Assembly (NCBI RefSeq): GCF_001298445.1
Contig: NZ_CP012036.1
Span: forward strand, 4,762,158 to 4,826,157
From: Nostoc piscinale CENA21
GTDB lineage: Bacteria; Cyanobacteriota; Cyanobacteriia; Cyanobacteriales; Nostocaceae
Direction of reading: 5' to 3'
DNA: 64,000 bases
This document shows, one piece after another, positions 9,044 to 17,639 of this stretch. The first letter of the stretch is position 1, and each line of letters opens with the position of its first letter. The notes beneath the pieces were generated by a model, which was given only the letters and a program-made list of their open reading frames with translations, did not search any database and was not told the DNA's origin. The position numbers were made by a program, and so were the translations under genes.

Positions 9044-10657
9044 TTACTTTGAAATATTAACTAAACTGTCCACTTGAGCATTAGCTAAAGTTGGGGCAGT
9101 AAAAATTTGAGAGTAAAGGCTTGCTGGTTGTTGACGAGCTACAACTGGTAGAACTTGGCGAGCGTGAGTAGCAATTTCTACGGTTTTCACGTCATAAGTC
9201 TGCGTTGCTAGTTTGGGATACAAACCGATACCGATGATGGGAAGTAGCAGAGAAGCAGTGATAAACAACTCACGAGGTTTAACATCAGGAACTACAGCAT
9301 CTAGATGTAACTCTTCGCTTTGTTTGCCGTAGAATACTTGGCGCAGCATAGACAGCAAGTAGATTGGTGTCAAAATCACACCGACTGCGGAAAGTAGTAC
9401 AACTACAATCTTGAAGCTGGAACTGTAAACATCACTGGTAGCGATACCGAGGAAAACCATCAATTCGCCTACGAAACCACTCATCCCAGGTAAAGCCAGA
9501 GAAGCCATTGCACCAGCAGTATACAAAGCGAAGGTTCTTGGCATTACCTTACCAATGCCACCCATTTTATCCATCATTAAGGTGTGGGTGCGTTCGTAAG
9601 TTACACCAGATAAGAAGAATAAACTAGCAGCAATCAAACCGTGGGAAACCATTTGTAACACGGCTCCACTGATACCCACTTCTGTGTAAGAAGCTAAACC
9701 AATCAGCACAAACCCCATGTGGGCGATAGAAGAGTAAGCCAAGCGGCGTTTGAGGTTGGTTTGAGCAAAGGCGCAACAAGCACCGTAGACAATATTAACG
9801 ACACCTAAGATTGCTAAAACTGGAGCAAAGTAAACATGAGCGTTAGGTAACATTTCGATGTTGAAGCGAATTAAGGCATAACCACCCATCTTCAACAACA
9901 CGCCAGCCAAAATCATAGAACCAGGTGCAGATGCTTCACCATGAGCATCGGGTAGCCAGGTGTGTAAGGGAAAGATTGGCAACTTCACACCAAAGGCAAT
10001 TAATAAAGCAGCGTAAACTAATAATTCAAAAGCTTTAGGATATTGTTTCATTCCCAGAGATGCGATGTCAAAGGTGAAGGTGTCACCAGAGAACGCCATC
10101 GCAAAACCGGCTACAAGAATAAATATGGAAGCAGCAGCAGTATAGAGAATAAATTTGGTAGCAGCGTAACGGCGTTTAGCACCACCCCAAATGGAAATTA
10201 GCAGGTATACAGGAACTAGCTCGATTTCCCACATCAGGAAGAACAAGAGCAAGTCTTGGGCAAGAAACACACCCAACTGGGCGCTGTACATCACCAACAT
10301 CAACCCATAAAACAATCGCGGCTTGTTGGTTACTTTCCAAGCCGCGAAGATTGCGAGGGTGTTGATTAAGCCTGTTAACAAGATGAGGGGCATCGATAAG
10401 CCGTCAACTGCTACAGACCAATTTAAACCGATTTGGGGAACCCAGGAGTATTTTTCGACGAATTGGTAAGTTGAACTTTGGAAGTCGTAGCTGCTCCAAA
10501 AGGCGTAAATCATTAAGGAAAAGTCCGCGATCGCTACACCTAAACCATACCAACGGACTGTTTTTCCTTCTTTGTCTGGAATTATGGGGATGGCTAGGGC
10601 AGCCACCAAGGGCAAGGCAATTATGGCAGTTAGCCAAGGAAATTCCATAGCATTCAT
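9044..10657 (-). CDS. ndhD: NAD(P)H-quinone oxidoreductase subunit 4, NdhD1 type
   Basis: Proton-pumping antiporter-like membrane subunit of thylakoid NDH-1, serving respiration and cyclic electron flow around photosystem I. About 537 residues with some 14 hydrophobic segments. Family landmarks are LLFFLMWEIELVPVYLL with the essential Glu, GVKLPIFPLHTWLPDAHGEA with the conserved Lys and His, and LLKMGGYALIRFN. I start at ATG 10657 (MNAMEFPWLT), not the in-frame TTG 10669, because EFPWLT is close to the usual N-terminus. The ndhF partner that often neighbours it is absent here; upstream lies the thrB/coiled-coil pair, separated by a terminator. Confident product; the D1 (NDH-1L) assignment is from overall resemblance. 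Confidence 0.95.
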   Translation of the reverse strand: MNAMEFPWLTAIIALPLVAALAIPIIPDKEGKTVRWYGLGVAIADFSLMIYAFWSSYDFQSSTYQFVEKYSWVPQIGLNWSVAVDGLSMPLILLTGLINTLAIFAAWKVTNKPRLFYGLMLVMYSAQLGVFLAQDLLLFFLMWEIELVPVYLLISIWGGAKRRYAATKFILYTAAASIFILVAGFAMAFSGDTFTFDIASLGMKQYPKAFELLVYAALLIAFGVKLPIFPLHTWLPDAHGEASAPGSMILAGVLLKMGGYALIRFNIEMLPNAHVYFAPVLAILGVVNIVYGACCAFAQTNLKRRLAYSSIAHMGFVLIGLASYTEVGISGAVLQMVSHGLIAASLFFLSGVTYERTHTLMMDKMGGIGKVMPRTFALYTAGAMASLALPGMSGFVGELMVFLGIATSDVYSSSFKIVVVLLSAVGVILTPIYLLSMLRQVFYGKQSEELHLDAVVPDVKPRELFITASLLLPIIGIGLYPKLATQTYDVKTVEIATHARQVLPVVARQQPASLYSQIFTAPTLANAQVDSLVNISK

Positions 10658-10872
10658 CACTTCTGACAATCGTTTTTTGTTTTCGCTTTTAATTACATTA
10701 TATTAAGGAATCGTTACTTTTGTAAACGTTATTTATCTCTGGAAATATTAAATTTTGGGTTTCGCTGAGAATATATACTCATCACTTCTCCTATTCTGCC
10801 CAGAATCAGGAATAAATACTCATAGAATTAGATGGCTAGTCCATTCTAGATATAAAGTTTTGTAACGTCAAC

Positions 10873-10897
10873 AAAAACGGTGGCTTATACCACCGTT
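10873..10897 (-). terminator. Rho-independent terminator after the coiled-coil gene
   Basis: AACGGTGG / CCACCGTT 8-bp stem with a 6-base loop, followed on the minus strand by TTTTTG. It sits between the 10960-11466 gene and ndhD and probably separates their transcripts. Confidence 0.75.
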
Positions 10898-10959
10898 ACA
10901 CTTCTTAATAAATTATCTGCCTCAAGGGAAAGTTTACCCTAAAGATATTGAGTCACGCG

Positions 10960-11466
10960 CTAAACAATACGGTTGACAATCGTCCAAACTTCCCCATCAG
11001 AACGGACATAGGGAACGGAGATAGTTTTGAATCCGGTGATGAAAGGTTTGTAATAAACCTGCCAATATAAAGGACTGAGATAATCAGCAGTGGCTTTTAA
11101 CTGGCGGATTTCATCGGCTAATTCCGCCGCTAGTTCGTTAACGCGATCGGCGTGAACCTGTGCTACTTTTTTCGCTTCTTCTAGTTGCTGCTGGATTGTA
11201 AGTTGTTTAGATTCAACTTGCCAGCGTGCCAATTGGGCTTGTTTTTGTTGTAGCTGGTTTGTCAAAGCAGCGATCGCATCATCTATACCTTTAAGTTCAG
11301 CAGATAATTGCGGATTTTCTCTTGCTTGGCGGCGGTAAGCTTCAACAATCGCTGAAGGTGTATTATCGCCAGATATCTCATTATTAATATTGAGAGCAGC
11401 CCGTTCTTGCTGAAGAACTTGAATTTGAGATTTGATGGCTGCTATCTCGGCTTGAATCTGCTCCAT
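10960..11466 (-). CDS. Coiled-coil protein of unknown function
   Basis: 168 residues, dominated by heptad-like helices: EIAAIKSQIQVLQQERAALN at the start and LTNQLQQKQAQLARWQVESK in the middle. The C-terminus is compact and aromatic (LSPLYWQVYYKPFITGF, then SVPYVRSDGEVWTIVNRIV). No signal peptide or membrane segment, so probably cytoplasmic. It lies 37 bases after thrB on the same strand and may be co-transcribed, with a terminator after it. I do not recognise a named family. The coding call rests on codon texture, intact length and operon position. Confidence 0.7.
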   Translation of the reverse strand: MEQIQAEIAAIKSQIQVLQQERAALNINNEISGDNTPSAIVEAYRRQARENPQLSAELKGIDDAIAALTNQLQQKQAQLARWQVESKQLTIQQQLEEAKKVAQVHADRVNELAAELADEIRQLKATADYLSPLYWQVYYKPFITGFKTISVPYVRSDGEVWTIVNRIV

Positions 11467-11496
11467 AGTTAAAGTGTTGAGTTTTGAGTAAAAATT

Positions 11497-11517
11497 CTAG
11501 TCCCTAGTCTCTAGCCT
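11497..11517. repeat. Heptamer tandem repeat CTAGTCY at the thrB end
   Basis: CTAGTCC, CTAGTCT, CTAGCCT: three head-to-tail 7-base units. The array runs across the thrB stop (11504-11506), so the last ThrB residues (TEARD) are encoded by repeat sequence. Confidence 0.65.
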
Positions 11518-12433
11518 CTGTTTTATATGTTGCGCCTTTGGTGTCTAAAGCAAGCGATCGCACCTCGGCATCAATTCCTGCCGCTTTCCAGGCTGAAACC
11601 ATTGCCAACTCTACAGCTTGGGAATGTGCCACATCAGATAAAGCCAACAGTGTCGGCCCTGCACCACTAATCACCATGCCATAAGCGCCAGCCGCCACCG
11701 CCGCCGCATTCACAGCATCGTAACCAGGAATCAAAGCTTTACGATAAGGCTGATGCAACTTATCTTGTAAAGCTGCTTTTAGCCATTTTGGGTTTCCAGT
11801 TTCCAAGCCGCGTAACAATAACCCTAAATGGGCAGTATTGAAAATTGCATCTGCACGGCTAAATTCGGTGGGTAAAACACGCCGCGCTTCTGAGGTAGAC
11901 AACTCAAAATCTGGAATTGCTACTACTGGGATGATATTTTCATGCCAAGGCACATCACAAATTTCCCAACCAGTTTCACTAGTAGCAGCTAGACGACATC
12001 CCCCAATTAATGCCGGAACTACATTATCAGGATGTCCTTCCATTGCGATCGCAATCTCCATCACCTGCACCTGAGATAGAGGTTCACCCGCTAGTTGATT
12101 TGCTGCAACCAAACCACCGACAATTGCTGTCGCTGAACTACCCAAACCCCGCGCCAGTGGTACACCTAAATCAATCTCGATTTTCACAGGCGGCGGTGTC
12201 TGATCTATATGTTGATATAACTTCAAAAACGCCTGATAAAGTAAATTACTTTCATCAGTTTGCACTCGTTCTGCTTCTGCACCAGTGACACGAATAGTTA
12301 AACCGCCTTTATCTATGCGTGTAAACTTAAACTGGTTACAAAGCCTCAAAGCTGCACCGATGCAATCAAAACCAGGCCCCAGATTAGCAGTTGTAGCGGG
12401 AACCTTAACCGTAACAGAAGAAATAACAGACAT
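11504..12433 (-). CDS. thrB: Homoserine kinase
   Basis: Phosphorylates homoserine in threonine biosynthesis. A GHMP-family kinase of about 309 residues: N-terminal VKVPATTANLGPGFDCIGAA, ATP-binding GVPLARGLGSSATAIVGG, and C-terminal GAYGMVISGAGPTLLAL. I start at ATG 12433 (MSVISSVTVKVPA). The open frame continues 47 codons upstream to 12574, but those codons run through the TATATA tandem repeat and the promoter of the divergent vapB-like gene, so they are not credible. The C-terminus runs into a heptamer repeat. Probably co-transcribed with the downstream coiled-coil gene. Confidence 0.95.
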   Translation of the reverse strand: MSVISSVTVKVPATTANLGPGFDCIGAALRLCNQFKFTRIDKGGLTIRVTGAEAERVQTDESNLLYQAFLKLYQHIDQTPPPVKIEIDLGVPLARGLGSSATAIVGGLVAANQLAGEPLSQVQVMEIAIAMEGHPDNVVPALIGGCRLAATSETGWEICDVPWHENIIPVVAIPDFELSTSEARRVLPTEFSRADAIFNTAHLGLLLRGLETGNPKWLKAALQDKLHQPYRKALIPGYDAVNAAAVAAGAYGMVISGAGPTLLALSDVAHSQAVELAMVSAWKAAGIDAEVRSLALDTKGATYKTEARD

Positions 12434-12506
12434 CTGAAAATACTCACCTAACCAATCAACCAGCATCCCATGTAACTGGTTGATTTGTTCATTGGCTAAC
12501 CTCATT

Positions 12507-12550
12507 TGGGATATATATGGGGTATATATGGGGTATATATGGGATATATA
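12507..12550. repeat. Four 11-bp tandem repeats TGGGRTATATA at the vapB-like promoter/start
   Basis: Units at 12507, 12518, 12529 and 12540 read TGGGATATATA, TGGGGTATATA, TGGGGTATATA, TGGGATATATA. The ATG of the downstream antitoxin begins at the last base of the array. One turn of helix per unit and a TATATA in each could give stacked -10 elements or operator sites. Confidence 0.75.
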
Positions 12551-12774
12551 TGGAAGTTCTGCAACTGACGACAATTATTGATGCATCTGGGCATTTGCAT
12601 CTTGACATCCCAACACAGCTATCGCCTGGACAGGTAAATATTGTGGTTGTGCTAAGTCCAGTTACATCAGACAGCACACAGAAATCTAATTATGATTTTT
12701 CCGATCTTGCTGGTAAATTAGTTTGGCAGGGAGATGCACTAGCAATGCAAAAAGTGTTGAGAGATGAATGGTAA
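12550..12774 (+). CDS. VapB-like antitoxin
   Basis: 74-residue protein MEVLQLTTIIDASGHLHLDI..., a small beta-rich N-terminus like SpoVT/AbrB-type or short cyanobacterial VapB antitoxins. The acidic/hydrophobic tail (FSDLAGKLVWQGDALAMQK) could wrap a toxin. An in-frame start at 12517 would translate the TATATA repeats, so I use ATG 12550. Its last 11 bases overlap the start of a PIN-domain toxin gene, the classic toxin-antitoxin arrangement. Expected role: neutralise the downstream PIN ribonuclease and repress its own promoter. Family assignment is by context more than by motif. Confidence 0.75.
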   Translation: MEVLQLTTIIDASGHLHLDIPTQLSPGQVNIVVVLSPVTSDSTQKSNYDFSDLAGKLVWQGDALAMQKVLRDEW

Positions 12775-13141
12775 TCGCTATTTGTTGGATACCAATGCGA
12801 TCATCGCACTCCTACAAGGTAATTCACAACTACTGCAACTTTTACAAAATGCTGATTGGATAGGCATTTCGATTATTAGTCAACTTGAATTTCTGGCATT
12901 TTCTGGGTTGAGTCCTAGCGATATCCAAGTTTTTCAGCAATTTCTTCAAAGAGTTGAAGTTGTTAGTTTAATGGCTGGTGATACAGTGTTAATTCAGCGA
13001 ATTATTCAACTTCGACAGCAATATCGTCTAAAACTACCAGATGCGATCGTCGCAGCAATGGCAATTCAAACAAATGCAAAACTGGTAACTGCGGATCAGG
13101 AATTTGCGAAAGTATCGCCTATCACAGTTATTAGTTGGTAG
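12764..13141 (+). CDS. PIN-domain ribonuclease toxin (VapC-like)
   Basis: 125 residues with the four acidic positions of a PIN nuclease: LLDTNAIIALL, ISQLEFLAF, KLPDAIVAAMA and TADQEFAK. Family members are Mg-dependent endoribonucleases that cut tRNA or rRNA. The start ATG 12764 lies inside the 3' end of the antitoxin gene. The 3' end overlaps by 11 bases the convergent PD-(D/E)XK-like gene. Toxin-antitoxin role inferred from domain and overlap. Confidence 0.88.
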   Translation: MNGNRYLLDTNAIIALLQGNSQLLQLLQNADWIGISIISQLEFLAFSGLSPSDIQVFQQFLQRVEVVSLMAGDTVLIQRIIQLRQQYRLKLPDAIVAAMAIQTNAKLVTADQEFAKVSPITVISW

Positions 13142-14087
13142 CCATGAATTCTCTATGCTTCCAATTTACCTTGTACCCAGTCTGATATCCCCATTGCTTT
13201 TCAAAAGGTTCAGCAAGATAATCAGGTAAAGGTTGAACAGGATTCAAATGTCTGATAAATATTCCACTTCTGGCAAAGCAAAAGCTAGTAGATGAAGTAT
13301 CTCCAGGTTCATTACTCATTTGAAATGAGTCGCAAATGAGTAAGACTCCATTTACAGATGAACAATCTCTTCTAATTATACTTTGTATTTTATTAGTAAG
13401 TTCTTTTAAGGAATATAAAAGCTTACCAAAGTCACTATTTATATATCTAAATTTATTAGACACATCAATAAAAACAATTCCATATATTGCTTCTGTTGAT
13501 AAATGAGTTTTCCAGTTTTTAATTTGTTTATTTGCTTTTTTAATTACCTCTTGATATCTCGTATCATTGGTATTTGTATCAATATGCTTGCATTCCACAG
13601 CTATAGAAATAGGGTGGTTATATATATCTATTTTAAAGTCGGCCAGACCTTCATCTTCTGTAGCAGTTATTTGAAACCCTTTCTTACTTAAAAACCAAGC
13701 TCCAAAAGAAAGTTCTGTCATTAAGCTCTGAAAACCATTTGTCTTCTTTAACTGAGATGCAATTTGCTGTCTTACCTTGGCATCGCCATAATTAGCAAAA
13801 TTTCCTAGAGAGAAACTTGCTGGATTACCATCACTAACTTTTGAAAATATATAGTTATCAAGCAAGATAGAAGTAAGTTCTGGAATAATATTTCTATTTT
13901 CAGGGAATTTAATAATTCCCTCTTGTGCAATTATCTGTTCACAAATTTTATACCTTTTTACTGCTGGATAATTTGGCTCTTTTTTGCAGAGTTTTAGCCA
14001 GTCATCCTGCTTGAATAGCTCGTGAATTAGATTTTTTTGAGCAGTAAAATGCTGAACAGAATTGGACATATCATAGAACTGTACCAT
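13131..14087 (-). CDS. Unknown protein with a PD-(D/E)XK-like nuclease core
   Basis: About 318 residues, no family name known to me. The central part reads GAWFLSKKGFQITATEDEG, then LADFKIDIYNHPISIAVECKHI. An Asp followed by a Glu-X-Lys strand after a helix is the pattern of PD-(D/E)XK nucleases; flanking helices (IKKANKQIKNWK) and later beta-rich segments fit. The start is uncertain: ATG 14087 or 14069; the longer frame opens with TTG at 14159. It directly follows, on the same strand, a small antitoxin-like gene. The 3' end overlaps the VapC-like gene by 11 bases. Nuclease activity is an inference from motif; it may be a toxin, a restriction-like enzyme or a scaffold. Confidence 0.6.
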   Translation of the reverse strand: MVQFYDMSNSVQHFTAQKNLIHELFKQDDWLKLCKKEPNYPAVKRYKICEQIIAQEGIIKFPENRNIIPELTSILLDNYIFSKVSDGNPASFSLGNFANYGDAKVRQQIASQLKKTNGFQSLMTELSFGAWFLSKKGFQITATEDEGLADFKIDIYNHPISIAVECKHIDTNTNDTRYQEVIKKANKQIKNWKTHLSTEAIYGIVFIDVSNKFRYINSDFGKLLYSLKELTNKIQSIIRRDCSSVNGVLLICDSFQMSNEPGDTSSTSFCFARSGIFIRHLNPVQPLPDYLAEPFEKQWGYQTGYKVNWKHREFMATN

Positions 14088-14160
14088 AAGATATATTTTA
14101 TTTTGGTAAAAATAGGTTTTCAAGCAAATCCCATCAGCACAAAAGCTGTGGAAGACCAAA

Positions 14161-14349
14161 CTACTTGATAAGCCATTTACTCAACCGTTCTTCCGCTTCT
14201 ACTTGAGTAATAGTGCCTTCTGTTTTGGCTACTTCTAATCCTCGCATAACTTTCTCTATGACATACAAATGGTATTGAATATCTTCAATTGAGCAATCAT
14301 CTGGTAGTTGCTGCAAAAGAGATTTAACTTTATCTTTTGTGGTACTCAT
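14161..14349 (-). CDS. Small antitoxin-like protein (cyanobacterial ParE-antitoxin type)
   Basis: 62 residues: MSTTKDKVKSLLQQLPDDC, then SIEDIQYHLYVIEKVMRGLE, ending in VEAEERLSKWLIK. The pattern (LLQxLPDDCSxEDIQYHLYVxEKxxxGLE...EExxxRLxKW) is that of small cyanobacterial proteins normally found just upstream of ParE/RelE-type toxins. Here the next gene on the same strand, after a gap of about 70 bases, is the PD-(D/E)XK-like protein and no ParE is present. It could be an antitoxin that lost its toxin, or one paired with a different toxin. Start ATG is clear; no strong ribosome-binding site. Confidence 0.7.
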   Translation of the reverse strand: MSTTKDKVKSLLQQLPDDCSIEDIQYHLYVIEKVMRGLEVAKTEGTITQVEAEERLSKWLIK

Positions 14350-14404
14350 AGACTGAATATTTAATATTAGTTTTTTGGCTGGGTGTGACCCAGCCTAGTT
14401 TTTA

Positions 14405-16246
14405 TTAGAAGTTATCGAAATTAGCGATCGCATCTTGCAATTTCTGTACCACTTCATGTACAGAAATTGCGCCTAATTCCCCAGAAGCGCGGGTGCGGAT
14501 GCTTAAGGAGTTGGTTTCTACTTCCTTTGCACCTACCACTGCCATTACAGGTATTTTATCTTTCTCGGCGTTGCGGATTAATTTACCCAAGCGATCGCCA
14601 CTGGTGTCAACTTCCGCACGGATACCCAAAGCCTGCATTTTGGCTACTACAGATTTCGCAAAGTCTAGCTGTGCATCACTCACAGATAGCAATCGCACTT
14701 GTACAGGTGCTAACCACAAGGGGAAATCGCCTGCATACTCTTCAATTAATATGCCAATCAGCCGTTCTAAGGAACCGAAAGGTGCGCGGTGAATCATCAC
14801 AGGACGTTTGCGCGAACCATCTTCAGCGACGTATTCCAAATCAAAGCGTTCTGGTAAGTTGTAGTCAACTTGCACAGTTCCTAGTTGCCATTCTCTCTCC
14901 AACGCATCTTGGAAGATAAAGTCGAGTTTTGGCCCGTAAAATGCAGCTTCGCCAATACCTTCAAAATGATCCATTCCTAATTGTTCCACAGCGCGGCGAA
15001 TCGCACCTTGAGCTTTTTCCCAAGCTTCATCGGAACCAATATATTTATCACTCGCAGGATCACGGAAACTCAGTCTGGCTTTGAAGTTCTTCAATTGCAG
15101 TTTATTGAACACTGATAAAATCAAATCCACTACGTTGAGGAATTCTGCGTCTAGCTGTTCTGGGGTGACAAACAAGTGCGAGTCATCCACAGTAAAGCCG
15201 CGCACTCTGGTTAAACCGCCTAATTCCCCTGATTGTTCGTAGCGGTAGACAGTACCGAATTCTGCCAAACGCATCGGTAGTTCTCGATAAGAACGTAACT
15301 CGCTCTTATATATTTGGATGTGGAAGGGGCAGTTCATTGGCTTCATGACAAAGCCTTGCTCAAGTGCTGCTGCGGCTTCATCCTCAGCCATCAAAGGAAA
15401 CATATCTTCCTTATACTTTTGCCAGTGGCCGGAAGTTTTAAATAAATCTACCCTCGCAATGTGGGGAGTAACCACAGGTAAATAGCCACGCTTCAGCTGT
15501 TCTTGCTTGAGGAAGTCTTCTAAGATACTCCGCAATAAAGTGCCTTTGGGAGTCCACAAAGGTAAACCCGGCCCTACTAAGTCAGAGAAGATAAATAAAC
15601 CCAATTCTTTGCCGAGTTTGCGATGGTCGCGGCGCTGTGCTTCTTCTTTGCGGCGCTTGTACTCAGCTAGTTGTTCTGGAGTTTCCCACGCAGTACCGTA
15701 AATGCGCTGTAGTTGCGCTTTGGTTTCATCCCCGCGCCAATATGCACCCGCAACGCTTTCTAAATCAATGGCTTTCGGGTTTAATTCTTGAGTATTTTCC
15801 ACATGAGGCCCGGCGCACAAATCCCACCATTGATCACCCAAGTGATAAATAGTAATGGGTTCTTTTAAATCTGCCAGGATTTCTAATTTATAAGGTTCGT
15901 TGATTTCTTTAATGCGGCGTTCGGCTTCTTCCCGGCTGACTTCTTCTCTAACTACTGGCAATTTGCGATTAATAATCTTCGCCATCTCTTTTTGGATGGC
16001 TTTGAGGTCTTTGTCAGTAAATGGCTCTGGACTGTCGAAATCGTAATAAAATCCATTTTCTATCCAGGGGCCTATTGTAACTTGCGCCTTGGGAAACAGC
16101 TTCTGCACTGCCATTGCCATCACATGAGAAGTTGTGTGGCGAATCTTTTTTAAAGTCTCTGATTCGCTGGTACGGGGTAAATAGATTTTTTCTGGTTGTT
16201 CTGCTTGATGCAGATTTTGATTAGGCGACATTGGCTGCTGAACCAT
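14405..16246 (-). CDS. thrS: Threonyl-tRNA synthetase
   Basis: Charges tRNA-Thr in the cytoplasm. About 613 residues from ATG 16246 (MVQQPMSPNQ). The order is an editing domain (HTTSHVMAMAVQKLFP and WWDLCAGPHVENT with the zinc/editing His and Cys residues), the class II core (PLWTPKGTLLRSIL, FVMKPMNCPFHIQIYK with the zinc Cys, RLAEFGTVYRYEQSGELGGLTRVRG, IHRAPFGSLERLIG), and an anticodon-binding domain ending in RTRASGELGAI. The N-terminal TGS domain of E. coli ThrS is missing: editing motifs begin near residue 35, as in other cyanobacteria. The longer frame to 16312 would add an implausible hydrophobic stretch. Confidence 0.96.
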   Translation of the reverse strand: MVQQPMSPNQNLHQAEQPEKIYLPRTSESETLKKIRHTTSHVMAMAVQKLFPKAQVTIGPWIENGFYYDFDSPEPFTDKDLKAIQKEMAKIINRKLPVVREEVSREEAERRIKEINEPYKLEILADLKEPITIYHLGDQWWDLCAGPHVENTQELNPKAIDLESVAGAYWRGDETKAQLQRIYGTAWETPEQLAEYKRRKEEAQRRDHRKLGKELGLFIFSDLVGPGLPLWTPKGTLLRSILEDFLKQEQLKRGYLPVVTPHIARVDLFKTSGHWQKYKEDMFPLMAEDEAAAALEQGFVMKPMNCPFHIQIYKSELRSYRELPMRLAEFGTVYRYEQSGELGGLTRVRGFTVDDSHLFVTPEQLDAEFLNVVDLILSVFNKLQLKNFKARLSFRDPASDKYIGSDEAWEKAQGAIRRAVEQLGMDHFEGIGEAAFYGPKLDFIFQDALEREWQLGTVQVDYNLPERFDLEYVAEDGSRKRPVMIHRAPFGSLERLIGILIEEYAGDFPLWLAPVQVRLLSVSDAQLDFAKSVVAKMQALGIRAEVDTSGDRLGKLIRNAEKDKIPVMAVVGAKEVETNSLSIRTRASGELGAISVHEVVQKLQDAIANFDNF

Positions 16247-16367
16247 TGGCGAAGTAATTGCAAAAAGTAATTTATTAGTTAAAATGCTGAAAAACTTACC
16301 CAAATATAACATCTGGTTATATTTCAGCTTGACAGATTTTTAGCTGTCCTGGATGCACTCTAGCATT

Positions 16368-16395
16368 GTATGAAGTGTGAAGTCTGAAGTATGAA
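16368..16395. repeat. Heptamer tandem repeat GTNTGAA
   Basis: GTATGAA, GTGTGAA, GTCTGAA, GTATGAA: four 7-base units in the thrS upstream region. One of several heptamer arrays in this window, each with a different unit. Confidence 0.65.
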
Positions 16396-16615
16396 ACTTG
16401 ATCTTAGCTTGCCGACTGTGTTTTCTTATGTCTACAGTCTTTAGCCTGAATTTTTTTTAGGTTAAATTACTGTGTTTTTTTATGAAGATTTGCTTTTCGT
16501 AACTATTATGACAGATTTATTTAACAATCTTTCTGAGGACATAGCATATAATAACGTTAAGTTTTGTAAAAAAACGTTAATATTAATAAGAAAAATAGAA
16601 GTATCCTTCATATCT

Positions 16616-16936
16616 ATGCAAGACTCAAATTTACCAGGGACTGAGTTGCTGAAAACGGTCTTAGAGCCTTTGTTAGAAGACTTTGACTATTGGTTTGGGC
16701 GATCGCGCCACCTTTTAGAAACTGAGCAACTCTCATTTATGAGTCATCAAGAACAATCTGACCTGCTGTTACGAGTCAAGCAAGCACAAACAGAACTAAA
16801 CACAGCAAAAATGCTATTTGCAGCCACTGATAAACAAGTCGGATTGGATATGACAACCTTAGCGCCTTGGCATCAATTGGTTACGGAATGTTGGAATGTA
16901 GGGATGCGCTTTCATCAAGAAAAAGAAAAGTCGTAG
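16616..16936 (+). CDS. DUF2605 family protein
   Basis: 106 residues from ATG 16616 (MQDSNLPGTELLKTVLEPLL). It is a helical, soluble cyanobacterial family protein with LLEDFDYWFGRSRHLLE and a C-terminal APWHQLVTECWNVGMRFHQEK. The open frame extends to 16472, but its first 48 residues (MFFYEDLLFVTI...) are AT-rich and read like non-coding sequence. The next gene on the same strand is DUF2973; these two families are usual neighbours in cyanobacteria. Function unknown. Confidence 0.85.
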   Translation: MQDSNLPGTELLKTVLEPLLEDFDYWFGRSRHLLETEQLSFMSHQEQSDLLLRVKQAQTELNTAKMLFAATDKQVGLDMTTLAPWHQLVTECWNVGMRFHQEKEKS

Positions 16937-17184
16937 CGACTAGTTGGTGTGGATGACACATCACATAGTTTGCATAGATACTATAAAATACTTAATAAAA
17001 TTTTTATTAACAAATAATGTATCCTATGCTACCGTTAATTGAATAGCCTTGACAAATTTTTCATATTAATCATATAAGCGCATCATAAGTGCGTTAAACA
17101 TTTACACCCGCTGCGATTCCCAACCTCAGCGAAGCTTTTCAGTATAAGGTTTTTAAACTTGCTGCCCTGGAGGAAACCCGTATT

Positions 17185-17496
17185 ATGTTGCACCTACTTT
17201 ATATTCTTGCTTTTACGATTTTGGCTTGCATTGCAGTGGCAAACTTAATTCGCAACTTAGTTATGTTTAGTTTTATTGACAGAGAGCGAAATTATCCAGC
17301 CACACCTTCAGCAAATCGAAATTATCGTTCAGGCAGAAAATCAGTACCCCATCCAGAATTATTAGATAGCGATGGCAATATCATTAAAGAACCATTATTA
17401 GTTATGCGTTCTATTAATGTTGAAGACGCTAGACAACAACTAGATGCAATTTATGAAGCTTCTCCAGGACAAAAGAGTGAAAATCATGAAAAGTAG
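17185..17496 (+). CDS. DUF2973 family membrane protein
   Basis: 103 residues with one N-terminal membrane segment (LLYILAFTILACIAVANLIRN), then a cytoplasmic tail with DRERNYPAT, HPELLDSDGNIIKEPLLVMR and an acidic helix (VEDARQQLDAIYEAS). It matches the cyanobacterial DUF2973 family and follows DUF2605. TGGAGGAAACCC lies about 10 bases before the ATG, a strong ribosome-binding site. Function unknown; a thylakoid or plasma-membrane role is plausible. The 3' end runs into a heptamer repeat. Confidence 0.85.
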   Translation: MLHLLYILAFTILACIAVANLIRNLVMFSFIDRERNYPATPSANRNYRSGRKSVPHPELLDSDGNIIKEPLLVMRSINVEDARQQLDAIYEASPGQKSENHEK

Positions 17497-17521
17497 GGGC
17501 TAGGGGCTAGGGACTATGGGC
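17494..17521. repeat. Heptamer tandem repeat TAGGGGC
   Basis: TAGGGGC, TAGGGGC, TAGGGAC, TATGGGC starting at the stop codon of the DUF2973 gene. Pyrimidine-rich complementary units (CTCTAGCCTCC..., CCCCTAGCCTC) lie at 17571-17609, so the region could fold into a hairpin between the convergent genes. Confidence 0.65.
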
Positions 17522-17639
17522 TAGACAGTTATAGCTAAAGCCACACAAAAGTATGAAATTTGGGCTTCTAACCTCTAGCCTCCAACCTTGAACCTCTAAC
17601 CCCTAGCCTCATTGATACTTCATATTGTTTGATTAAGCT

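Noticed and set aside
12434..12574. N-terminal extension of ThrB
   Set aside because: It translates the TATATA repeats and the divergent promoter; homoserine kinase begins at MSVISSVTVKVPA.
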